Assembly (NCBI RefSeq): GCF_050589625.1
Contig: NZ_JBNGOP010000006.1
Span: forward strand, 124,001-188,000
From: Pelagihabitans sp947500445
GTDB taxonomy: Bacteria > Bacteroidota > Bacteroidia > Flavobacteriales > Flavobacteriaceae
Reading direction: 5' to 3'
DNA: 64,000 bases
In this document: in pieces, positions 46,902 to 55,034 of the stretch
Position numbering within the stretch: position 1 is the first letter of the stretch
How the letters are laid out: the number at the start of each line of letters is the position of its first letter
Notes under the pieces: generated by a model
Seen by the model: only the letters and a program-made list of their open reading frames with translations
What the model was told of the DNA's origin: nothing
Databases searched by the model: none
Made by a program: the position numbers and the translations under genes

Positions 46902-47537
46902 TCATTCTTCTTTGGTGTTCAAAAGCGCATCCAAAGGGTTTTCGCCCGATCGGTATATGGCTTCGTGATAATCGTCCAACTTTTGAAGGAGCTTCAACAG
47001 ACTTTTCTTTTCATCGACCGAAAGCGGGGCCGTCACCACCTTTGCCGCCAAACCCGCATTTTTATAGGCAACGATCAATGCGTTCATTCCATTTTCGGTC
47101 AAACGCAACAATTTACTTCGCCCATCATCGGGATTGGGGTATTGCACGATCAACCCACTTTTCAAAAGCCTCTTTATGATTTCCATTCCCGACGACTTCT
47201 CATAGACCATTAGTTTAATGAGCGCCGATTTTCCCAATGGACCATGCTGCTGGAGCATCGCACTAAAAATAAACTCCATATTGGTGGTAAAAGGTCCCGT
47301 TCCCAAGGCTTGCTTTAAATAGGTATTCCCATAGCGGGCCAAACGCCCTATTTGTGCGGAGAGTTCGGTATCGATCGCCACAAAGGGAGCGCCCAAAATT
47401 GTTTTATCGGGCCCTTTTTTTTCAGATGCCATAAGCCAAACGGCGAAGTCCTCTACCGAGAGAGGTTTCCCTTGCTCCGCTTTATGATATGTAATCGCTT
47501 GGTCCACCAATTGTTGGATAAGCACCTCAATGGTCAT
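46902..47537 (-). CDS. MarR-family transcriptional regulator
   Basis: 211 residues. The helix-turn-helix core is around GKSALIKLMVYEKSSGMEIIKRLLKSGLI, with the wing PNPDDGRSKLLRLTENG, the MarR signature (D-x-R motif). It has longer N- and C-terminal helices than a minimal MarR, suiting dimerisation. Divergent from a TonB receptor gene, and the 119-nt gap between them holds a 12-bp palindrome, so it likely represses both genes until a ligand binds. Confidence 0.88.
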   Translation of the reverse strand: MTIEVLIQQLVDQAITYHKAEQGKPLSVEDFAVWLMASEKKGPDKTILGAPFVAIDTELSAQIGRLARYGNTYLKQALGTGPFTTNMEFIFSAMLQQHGPLGKSALIKLMVYEKSSGMEIIKRLLKSGLIVQYPNPDDGRSKLLRLTENGMNALIVAYKNAGLAAKVVTAPLSVDEKKSLLKLLQKLDDYHEAIYRSGENPLDALLNTKEE

Positions 47538-47569
47538 CTATTTATGTATTATTTAACACTAAAAATTTA

Positions 47570-47597
47570 AAATAAAGTATTAAAAAATACTTTATTT
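47570..47597. promoter_or_regulatory. Candidate MarR operator
   Basis: AAATAAAGTATT, four A, AATACTTTATTT: perfect 12-bp inverted repeat in the divergent gap between the MarR gene and the TonB receptor gene. MarR dimers bind 16-20-bp palindromes of this type. Placement is seen; binding is inference. Confidence 0.65.
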
Positions 47598-47656
47598 GCC
47601 AATAAAATCACATCAGCATTCAAACAAACTTACGAATAACCCCTAAACCGCCCTTT

Positions 47657-50005
47657 ATGAAACGTTTCTTTCCCTTGCTATTACTTCTTTTTCCATTAGT
47701 CATAAGCGCCCAGATCGTTGGCGAGGTTACGGGCACTGTCATTGATGAGACCGGCACTCCTATTTTGGGGGCCAGCGTACTTTTGGAAGGAACCACCTTG
47801 GGCGCACAAACCGATTTTGACGGAAACTATCGCATTTCCAACGTGCCCCCGAAGTCCTATAATCTCGTCGTTAGCTACCTTGGTTTTAAAACACAGACCG
47901 TATTTAACGTAGTAGTGAAATCGAAAGGGACACCGGCCTATAATTTCACTTTGGAAGAGGCCAGCCAGCAATTGGACGAGGTAGTGGTGTCCAATGCGAA
48001 CAAAATCAGTAGGCCCAGGGAAACACCCTTATCCACGCAGACGCTTTCGGCGGTAGAGATCGCCACCTATCCTGGAAGTAACAACGATGTGGTGCAGGTA
48101 GCACAGACCTTGCCCGGCGTGTCGCCCTCCATTGGCGGCTTTCGTAACGATCTGATCATCCGTGGCGGTGCCCCCAACGAAACGGTCTATTATCTGGACG
48201 GAATGGAGGTCCCTAACATCAATCATTTCAGTACCCAGGGAAGCGCGGGCGGACCTGTGGGCCTTATCAATGTTTCATTTATCGATAACGTTACCCTGTC
48301 CACTTCGGCATTCGGCGCCCAATACGACAATCCATTGTCGGGGGTGTTACAATTCAGTCAACGCAACGGAAATGCCCGTAATTTCAACGGAAACTTTCGT
48401 ATCAGTGCCAGTGAAGCGGCATTGACCCTTGAAGGTCCGTTGTTCAAGGGCGCCAACGAGGAAAGCAAGACCACGATACTTGCCTCCGTTCGACGCAGCT
48501 ACCTCCAATTTTTGTTCGAAACCATTGGACTGCCCTTTCGCCCCAATTACTGGGACTATCAATACAAGGTATCGCATGAGATCGATGCCTATAACACCAT
48601 TAATTTTTTAGGGTTGGGATCTATAGATGACTTCTCCGTGGAAACCCCGGATGATTTTGATGCCGAGCAACAGGCACAACTGGAGCAGGCCCCCTTTATA
48701 GACCAACGCACCAATGCCATAGGGCTTACTTGGAAGAAACGCTTCAAGGATGGCTCCGGATTTATGCAGACCACCATTAGTAACAATACCTTGGTAAACG
48801 AATTTACCCGTTTTGAAGATCCCGAGAACGAAAGCGGTGTCTTTTTTAACAACGATGCCCGGGAATCGGAAAGCAAACTACGATACCAGATCACCAAATT
48901 TCTCGGGAATTGGAAACTTAGCGCAGGGGGCAATGTACAACGGTCCGATTATAAAAACAACACTGTCGATCTGATCGACAACATTACTTTCGATACCGAA
49001 ATCGATTTTATGAAGTACGGCCTCTTCGCAAACCTTACGCGAAGTTATTTGGATAACTCCTTGGATGTTTCCCTTGGGTTCCGAATGGACGATGACAGCT
49101 TTACCGATCAAGACAACTTACTATCGACCTTTTCGCCACGCTTTTCGCTATCCTATGAATTTTTGGAAAACTGGAGGCTCAATGGTTCGGTAGGACGTTA
49201 TTTTAAAATACCGCCCTACACCATTTTAGGGTTCCGGTCCAATGAAAACGTTCTGGTCAACCAGGATGCGGCATATACCCAAAGTGACCACTACGTACTA
49301 GGCCTACAACACTACCCGAGCCCATCGTCCAGTATTTCGTTGGAGGGGTTTTACAAACGTTATAACGATTATCCCGTGTCGGTCTTGGATGGTGTTTCCC
49401 TAGCCAACAAAGGAGGTGGTTTTGAAGTACTCGGCAGTGAGGATGTTGCTACGGTCGGTCGTGGCAGAAGCTATGGCCTGGAATTTCAGTTCCAGCAAAA
49501 GTTGAACAATAACTTTTATGGGATTTTTGCCTATACTTTTTTCTACAGCGAGTTTACCGGCTTTGACGATTCCGTTTTTCTTCCTTCGGTATGGGATAGC
49601 CGCCATTTGGTATCCTTTACGGGAGGATACAAGCTCAAAAAGAACTGGGAAGTAAGCGCCCGTTATCGTTTTGCCGGAAATACCCCTTTTGTTCCCACGG
49701 ACTTGGACGCCACCTTGCAAAACTACCCTGAAGTTGTTTTGGACTACTCTCGATTAGGAGAGGAAAAATTGGATATCTTCTCGCAATTGGACCTCCGAAT
49801 AGACAAAAAATGGAATTTGAAAAAGCTCTCTTTGGATGTATTCATAGAAGTACAGAACATTTTGGCCCAACAAACGCCCCAACCGACACAGTACGGACTC
49901 AACAGAAACGAAATGGGCGGTATCGTCACCCCAAGGAGTTTGGCCGCCATTCCGGAGGCGGACGGCCAGATCATTCCAAGTATCGGTGTTGTTGTAGACT
50001 TTTAA
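47657..50005 (+). CDS. TonB-dependent receptor under MarR control
   Basis: 782 residues. Signal peptide (MKRFFPLLLLLFPLVISAQ), CarboxypepD_reg domain (GTVIDETGTPILGASVLL), plug (LIIRGGAPNETVYYLDGMEVPN) and a barrel ending ADGQIIPSIGVVVDF. No SusD, no siderophore-specific neighbour. The divergent MarR gene and shared operator suggest an inducible importer for a small molecule, perhaps an aromatic or phenolic ligand as is common for MarR. Followed by a 165-bp palindromic element instead of a plain terminator. Confidence 0.9.
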   Translation: MKRFFPLLLLLFPLVISAQIVGEVTGTVIDETGTPILGASVLLEGTTLGAQTDFDGNYRISNVPPKSYNLVVSYLGFKTQTVFNVVVKSKGTPAYNFTLEEASQQLDEVVVSNANKISRPRETPLSTQTLSAVEIATYPGSNNDVVQVAQTLPGVSPSIGGFRNDLIIRGGAPNETVYYLDGMEVPNINHFSTQGSAGGPVGLINVSFIDNVTLSTSAFGAQYDNPLSGVLQFSQRNGNARNFNGNFRISASEAALTLEGPLFKGANEESKTTILASVRRSYLQFLFETIGLPFRPNYWDYQYKVSHEIDAYNTINFLGLGSIDDFSVETPDDFDAEQQAQLEQAPFIDQRTNAIGLTWKKRFKDGSGFMQTTISNNTLVNEFTRFEDPENESGVFFNNDARESESKLRYQITKFLGNWKLSAGGNVQRSDYKNNTVDLIDNITFDTEIDFMKYGLFANLTRSYLDNSLDVSLGFRMDDDSFTDQDNLLSTFSPRFSLSYEFLENWRLNGSVGRYFKIPPYTILGFRSNENVLVNQDAAYTQSDHYVLGLQHYPSPSSSISLEGFYKRYNDYPVSVLDGVSLANKGGGFEVLGSEDVATVGRGRSYGLEFQFQQKLNNNFYGIFAYTFFYSEFTGFDDSVFLPSVWDSRHLVSFTGGYKLKKNWEVSARYRFAGNTPFVPTDLDATLQNYPEVVLDYSRLGEEKLDIFSQLDLRIDKKWNLKKLSLDVFIEVQNILAQQTPQPTQYGLNRNEMGGIVTPRSLAAIPEADGQIIPSIGVVVDF

Positions 50006-50011
50006 CCCGCT

Positions 50012-50176
50012 TTATGCATTAGAAAATCTATTACAGCTTCCAGCTACTTCAAACTATGGTGCTGCGCTACATTTTTAAATGTAAGCATAGCCCCGAAGTT
50101 TCGGGGCTATGCTTACATTTAAAAATGTCATATTTTATCGCAGCTAAAAGCTTCATTACGAAGTTCTAATGCATAA
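50012..50176. repeat. Long palindromic element with 13-bp inverted ends
   Basis: Outer repeats TTATGCATTAGAA (50012-50024) and its exact complement (50164-50176). Imperfect arms continue inward (AGCTT..AGCT on both sides) to a perfect 29-bp inverted repeat, 50069-50097 and 50100-50128, with a 2-nt loop. The whole 165 bp can fold into one long hairpin. It could be a terminator, a processed RNA or a MITE-like insertion. It starts 7 nt beyond the receptor stop codon. No coding capacity. Confidence 0.8.
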
Positions 50177-50340
50177 TCCGGGTTTAATGGAAAGCAACGC
50201 TGGTATGGCCCTGCTATGGTATCGGCAGGGTGTTTCAATACTATTGCTAAAATAATTCGATTCAGTTTGTATCTTTAGTGTCGATTTAACGGTTCGCATG
50301 CAACACCCAAGCGCACCGTCAAAACTTAATCGACAACCAA
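50177..50340. other. Leader of the sulfatase gene
   Basis: A TATCTTTA at 50270-50277 is a near match to a Bacteroidota -7 element. Otherwise nothing was recognised. Confidence 0.35.
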
Positions 50341-51822
50341 ATGATGACCAGAACGATGCTTTATGGCCTACTGGCAAGTGGGCTGACCACACTGATTTCT
50401 TGCAAACAACAAACCACGGAAAAAGCGGCCCCGACCCCGCCCAACATTGTTTTTATTATGGCCGATGATCTGGGGTATGGCGATATCGGCACCTATGGAC
50501 AGGAGAAGATCGCGACCCCTTTTCTGGACGAAATGGCGCGCCAGGGCATTCATTTTTCCAATTTTTACGCGGGCACCTCGGTCTGTGCCCCATCCAGGGC
50601 CTCCCTAATGCTTGGGAAACATACCGGTCATTTGGCCATTAGAGGAAACCGACAGGATAGCGTTTATGGAGGGCAAATGGCACTTTTGGACACGGATAGG
50701 ACCATTGCGGAATACCTAAAAAAGGTAGGGTATACCACCAAGCTTATCGGAAAATGGGGTCTCGGAAACCCCCGTTCGTCCGGTGACCCTTCACAGCAGG
50801 GATTTGACAGTTACTATGGCTATACCGACCAAATTTTGGCCCATAATTACTATCCGGAATTCCTTTGGAAAGATGGTGAAAAACAATCGTTAGACAATAC
50901 CGTACAGTACTTGGAAAAGGATGCATGGCATGGCGGACTGGGCAGTTATTCCACAGAAAAAAAAGAATACTCGCACGATCTTTTTATGAAAGAGACCGTG
51001 GCATTTTTGGAAACCGAACGATCGGAACCCTTTTTTTTATACTTGTCCCTGACCATACCGCATGACAATGGGGAACAATTGGACAGCATGCGGTTTGAAG
51101 TACCGCAACAAGGGGTCTATAAAAATAAGAAGTGGACCAAAAACCAAAAGGATTATGCCGCAATGATCACACGTATGGACCAGGGCATCGGCACCGTTAT
51201 GGAGACCTTAAAAAAACAAGGGCTTGACGATAATACCCTTGTTATCTTTACGAGTGATAACGGCCCTATGCGCCAAATGCCGACCACCGCTTTCTTTAAC
51301 AGCAACGGTCCCTTTCGGGGCGGAAAACGGGACCTTTACGAAGGGGGCATTCGCATGCCCTTCATTGCAAAATGGCCCGGAAAGATAAAACCGAACTCCG
51401 TTTCCGATCACCCATCGGCCTTTTGGGATATTCTTCCCACCCTATCGGAACTTGCCGGAAATCCGTTGACCCAAAACGATGAAACGGATGGCATATCGTT
51501 CGTTCCCACGCTTTTGGCACAGGAACAGACACAAAAACACCCGGCGCTTTACTGGGAATTTCATGGCAGTAAGGAGGTACTGCAGGCCGTTAGAAAGGAC
51601 AACTACAAACTGGTCAAAAAAATGTCGCGGCAAGACACCATTGTCCGTTGGGAACTCTTCGATATTGCTACCGATGCCGAGGAGCTTACCGATCTGTACG
51701 AACGCCGCCCTAAAATTGCCCTGGAATTGCGCACTTTACTTCAGGAGTCCCATCTGGAATCGCCCGTTTTTGTACTTCCCGATGAACAAAAGGAACGTTC
51801 CGTAGGTTACACTGGGCATTGA
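50341..51822 (+). CDS. Arylsulfatase-type S1 sulfatase, lipoprotein
   Basis: 493 residues. Lipoprotein signal with lipobox cysteine C21. The sulfatase fold opens with PPNIVFIMADDLGYGDIGTYG, whose Asp pair binds the metal. The active-site consensus C-x-P-S-R is C82-A-P-S-R86, so the cysteine would be converted to formylglycine by an anaerobic or aerobic maturase encoded elsewhere. C-terminal IFTSDNGPMRQ and LYWEFHGSKEVLQAVRKDNYK complete the catalytic site and the S1 C-terminal subdomain. It removes sulfate from polysaccharides or small esters at the surface, which suits a marine habitat. Confidence 0.94.
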   Translation: MMTRTMLYGLLASGLTTLISCKQQTTEKAAPTPPNIVFIMADDLGYGDIGTYGQEKIATPFLDEMARQGIHFSNFYAGTSVCAPSRASLMLGKHTGHLAIRGNRQDSVYGGQMALLDTDRTIAEYLKKVGYTTKLIGKWGLGNPRSSGDPSQQGFDSYYGYTDQILAHNYYPEFLWKDGEKQSLDNTVQYLEKDAWHGGLGSYSTEKKEYSHDLFMKETVAFLETERSEPFFLYLSLTIPHDNGEQLDSMRFEVPQQGVYKNKKWTKNQKDYAAMITRMDQGIGTVMETLKKQGLDDNTLVIFTSDNGPMRQMPTTAFFNSNGPFRGGKRDLYEGGIRMPFIAKWPGKIKPNSVSDHPSAFWDILPTLSELAGNPLTQNDETDGISFVPTLLAQEQTQKHPALYWEFHGSKEVLQAVRKDNYKLVKKMSRQDTIVRWELFDIATDAEELTDLYERRPKIALELRTLLQESHLESPVFVLPDEQKERSVGYTGH

Positions 51823-51827
51823 GTTCC

Positions 51828-52592
51828 CTATTGATCGAATAACGCGGTACCGATCTCTTTGTTGAACTCGATATTTTTCCAAGTGGTTTTCGCCCATGTT
51901 TTACCAACCACCTCGGCATCCCAATTGGATGCGATATACGCACGCTCCGATGGTATTTTAATTCCATTTATGGTTTCATAACGCAAGGTCATCAACTCCG
52001 GTTCGGTAATGCCAAAGGCGACGACGGTAAACAAAAATTGGTCGACAAGCTTAGTCTCCTTATTTATGTACAGCACATAGGTATCTTGGGTATCCCCAAT
52101 ATTCTCGTCAAAGGTTACCCTAACCAGATCGTAGGTGCTACCATTGGTTTTTTTGCTCCCGATATGTTCCAGGTTCACCCCTTGGTCCTGAAGCTTGAAC
52201 AACATGGAGAACCAATAAAAATTTGTTTTTCTGAAAAATCGAGCCATTCCCTTTGCCTGTTTATCTTCGGCAATTTTTCCATCGAATTTTATCCAGGCAT
52301 CGGCGCCGTTAAACCCTTCGGAAACTTTTCCTTTGGCTCCCAAAGCGGAATGTTCGGAATATACTGCGTGCGACAACTCGTTCTCGAACACGTAGGTTTC
52401 CCTGCTTTTTAGGGACATTCCCGAGTTGGGATCTGAGTACTCCATGTCGTAGCTGACATTATTCAGGTCGTAGAACGCCTTTTTGCCGCCCAATTCGTTT
52501 ACCATGTCTTCTACCAACCGATCTGCATTTTGTGCCGATACGCCGTATAGCAAGCCCATAGCCATGACTATAATTATACTTTGTTTTTTCAT
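51828..52592 (-). CDS. Exported DUF6503-like protein
   Basis: 254 residues with a signal peptide (MKKQSIIIVMAMGLLYGVSAQ). The mature part looks like an outer-membrane-lipoprotein-sorting fold of open beta sheet (YDLVRVTFDENIG, DTYVLYINKETKLVDQFLF, GIKIPSERAY). The LolA/LolB-like topology is a guess from the strand pattern. It converges with the sulfatase gene with 5 nt between stop codons. Confidence 0.65.
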   Translation of the reverse strand: MKKQSIIIVMAMGLLYGVSAQNADRLVEDMVNELGGKKAFYDLNNVSYDMEYSDPNSGMSLKSRETYVFENELSHAVYSEHSALGAKGKVSEGFNGADAWIKFDGKIAEDKQAKGMARFFRKTNFYWFSMLFKLQDQGVNLEHIGSKKTNGSTYDLVRVTFDENIGDTQDTYVLYINKETKLVDQFLFTVVAFGITEPELMTLRYETINGIKIPSERAYIASNWDAEVVGKTWAKTTWKNIEFNKEIGTALFDQ

Positions 52593-52743
52593 CTTTAAAA
52601 ATAGTGTTGTTTGGGACGGTCAGGAACTTGAAAACACGGTCGGTTTTTCCTTTTTTGAGATAAAATCATCTCAAACTATCCTCTCGCATTGCCCTTTGGC
52701 AAAAACATCCGTCACCCAATATGTTTATCTAAAATAGTGCGCA

Positions 52744-52769
52744 ATACCAATTTAACTTTGAAATGGTAT
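52744..52769. repeat. Dispersed hairpin repeat
   Basis: ATACCAATT, loop TAACTTTG, AAATGGTAT; one mismatch in the left arm. Confidence 0.65.
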
Positions 52770-52888
52770 AACTATAGCTATAAGGGAATGTATCGGTTTT
52801 CCGATTTTCAAAAAACGATCCATTCCCTTTATAACTTTACATGCTACAAAACCTCCGATGCTACCTGATTTATGGTCAAAAATGGAAT

Positions 52889-52920
52889 ACTACCATTTTA
52901 ACTTTGAAATAGCACTAATA
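52889..52920. repeat. Dispersed hairpin repeat, degenerate right arm
   Basis: TACCATTT, TAACTTTG, then AAATAGCACTAATA. The right arm differs from the consensus in the same way as the copy at 27276, and both share the extension AAATAGCACTAATAAA. It ends 11 nt before the stop codon of the lumazine-binding-like gene. Confidence 0.55.
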
Positions 52921-52930
52921 AAACGCTTTA

Positions 52931-53431
52931 TCAATTATTGGCATGCGAATCGTAAACCTTACCGCTAATTTTCCACTCGCCGTCTTTTTTATACAGTACA
53001 AAAAAGTCTGTGAAACGCAATCCGCTCCAGTCGATAAACTCCACTTTTGCCGCAGCGGCAGGCCCGGAAATATCGATCCATGCAATATGATGCTGTACCT
53101 TTTCCGAGGGACCTCCCTGCGTAACGGCACCTCCAAATTCGTCGGCGGTCATGTTGTAATGGGTACCTGCAATAGACCCTACGATATGGGCGTGATCAAA
53201 GAAGGCCGACCGGCTTAACTCACCGTCTCCGGTACGTGCACTGGTGATATAGGGCTCAAGTGCCTTTGCTACTTCCTTTATTTCGTTGAAACTTTGTTTT
53301 TCGTCTTGAACATTCATAATTACTTTATTTTTAGTGTTATTGGAAACGCCATCGTTTCCTGAAATTTGTTTTTCTTGGGCGTACGAAATGGAAACGCATG
53401 CCAGTAGTACTGTAAAAATTGAAATTTTCAT
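52931..53431 (-). CDS. Exported SnoaL/NTF2-like protein (lumazine-binding-type family)
   Basis: 166 residues from the ATG at 53431, which begins a signal peptide (MKISIFTVLLACVSISYAQ); an earlier in-frame ATG is possible but gives no better start. The mature protein has an N-terminal helix pair, then a curved beta sheet (HHIAWIDISGPAAAAKVEF, RFTDFFVLYKKDGEWKISGK), the NTF2-like pattern of the putative lumazine-binding family (PF12893). It may bind a small heterocycle; function unproven. Confidence 0.65.
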   Translation of the reverse strand: MKISIFTVLLACVSISYAQEKQISGNDGVSNNTKNKVIMNVQDEKQSFNEIKEVAKALEPYITSARTGDGELSRSAFFDHAHIVGSIAGTHYNMTADEFGGAVTQGGPSEKVQHHIAWIDISGPAAAAKVEFIDWSGLRFTDFFVLYKKDGEWKISGKVYDSHANN

Positions 53432-53499
53432 GTATGGTATATTTAAAATCATTTGATGTTTCTATGCTTACCTTAATATAATATCGACCGTGATTTCGC

Positions 53500-54033
53500 C
53501 TATAACGCTTTAATGAAATCGATATATTTTTTCGCATTGTGGTCAATAGCTCCCTTAGTAGGGTTATGTTCTTCCCCGTAAAAAGCGTATAACGGTCGGT
53601 AATCCGATTTGATGTACTTGAACGTGACTTCAAAAGGTCGGGTCAGCTCTTCAAGGGTATACTCATATCTGCCAGAATCCCGATAGTCTTCTTCCTTGAT
53701 ACCTGCGGTAACGGCCAACGCAAATTTTTTCCCTGCCAGTTTATAGCCGCTATTTTTTCCGTACGCCCAGCCATGGGACAGCACCACATCGATCCACTTT
53801 TTTAAAAAAGGTGGACAATTGAACCAGTAAAACGGAAACTGCAGTACCACTTTATCTGCTGCTTCCAACAGTTTCTGCTCTTTTTGGATATCGATTTCCA
53901 AACTGGGATAAGCGGCATGTAGGTCATGGACCAAAATAGCATCCGGATGTTTTTGCAGTTCTTCGATCCAACGCTTGTTGATTTTTGAACTTCCCAGTTT
54001 TGGATGGGTCACTACGACCAATGTTTTTCCCAT
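53500..54033 (-). CDS. NAD(P)H quinone reductase-like flavoprotein
   Basis: 177 residues, flavodoxin-2 fold. FMN/FAD-binding loop VVVTHPKLGSSKINK near the N-terminus, LQFPFYWFNCPPFLKKWIDVVL and AGKKFALAVTAGI. It resembles KefF/MdaB-type enzymes that reduce quinones and guard against toxic electrophiles. Single gene between a secreted protein gene and an AraC gene. Confidence 0.82.
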   Translation of the reverse strand: MGKTLVVVTHPKLGSSKINKRWIEELQKHPDAILVHDLHAAYPSLEIDIQKEQKLLEAADKVVLQFPFYWFNCPPFLKKWIDVVLSHGWAYGKNSGYKLAGKKFALAVTAGIKEEDYRDSGRYEYTLEELTRPFEVTFKYIKSDYRPLYAFYGEEHNPTKGAIDHNAKKYIDFIKAL

Positions 54034-54168
54034 ATTCGATCTGTTTTAAAATGCTATTGAATGGTATTGGACAAGTGATACCTATCCCGACCTTTATTAA
54101 CACCACAAAAATACTACGGATATAAAGGCTGCAAATGGAAGAAAAGTCCGCAGATATGGATAATCGGT

Positions 54169-55011
54169 TCAGGAGGTTTCCTGTTGGCGATATTCGGTAG
54201 GGGAAAGGCCGATTTTCTTTTTAAAGATACGTGTGAAGTAAAGTGGATCGTTAAAACCGACACCATATGCAATTTCACTGATGGCCATTTCGGTAATACG
54301 GAGCAGCTCCTTGGCCCTTTTCAATTTTTGTAGCGTTATGTAATTGTTGGGCGTATCGTTAAAGGTTTTGGTGAACTCCCGTTTGAAGGAAGATAGGCTA
54401 AGGTTGCACAACTTTGCCAAGTCTTCCGTTCCAAGGTTCGAATATCGGTGCAATTCGATAATCTTCTTTAATTGAACGCTACGGCTCGAATATAAATCTG
54501 AAATCAACTCTTGAATGGAGCACACATTTTTGGATTGCATCAGTAAAAGGATCAGTTCCTTTATTTTCAACTCCAACAAGTCGTCGTTGATCAGGGCGGG
54601 GTTTTGAAAATAAAACTCCAATGAATCGATGAATCGGGAAATTACCTCTTTGGACACCACTACCTCGCTCGGATCTTTACACTCGTTATTTTGTATCGCT
54701 CCCGGCAACTCGTTCGCGTACAATTTTTTAAGGACTTCGGGATACAGATGAACGACCATGGCCTCTACTTCTTCCTCGTCCGTTTGTTTCAGCAACTCCA
54801 AAAAATGGTTGCCACATTTCAACAGCACCGCTTCTTGACTGTTTATTTGAACATTTTGATTTGCCGATAACAACTTTGGCGCCCTATCCTTAAAATAAAT
54901 GAAGCAGCCGCTGTTTTCGAAAAGGGCTTCGTACCTAAAGGGGGTTCCCATCTTTATTTTTTCGATAAGTATCTTATCCCTGTATTCAAATGTTTGCCTG
55001 TTCAAAACCAT
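54169..55011 (-). CDS. AraC-family transcriptional regulator
   Basis: 280 residues. An N-terminal cupin-like ligand region, then the C-terminal double helix-turn-helix (~180-278): LGTEDLAKLCNLSLSSFKREF and ISEIAYGVGFNDPLYFTRIFKKKIGLSP, the AraC/XylS signature. It is 23 nt downstream of the interrupted aminotransferase gene in the same direction, so may once have been its partner. Confidence 0.9.
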   Translation of the reverse strand: MVLNRQTFEYRDKILIEKIKMGTPFRYEALFENSGCFIYFKDRAPKLLSANQNVQINSQEAVLLKCGNHFLELLKQTDEEEVEAMVVHLYPEVLKKLYANELPGAIQNNECKDPSEVVVSKEVISRFIDSLEFYFQNPALINDDLLELKIKELILLLMQSKNVCSIQELISDLYSSRSVQLKKIIELHRYSNLGTEDLAKLCNLSLSSFKREFTKTFNDTPNNYITLQKLKRAKELLRITEMAISEIAYGVGFNDPLYFTRIFKKKIGLSPTEYRQQETS

Positions 55012-55034
55012 TGGTTCCCGTTTATATTCGATAC

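Larger units (their letters stand above)
52593..52930. other. Spacer with two dispersed repeats
   Basis: 338 nt holding two copies of the hairpin family (52744-52769 and 52889-52920). No coding frame or RNA gene was recognised. Confidence 0.5.
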
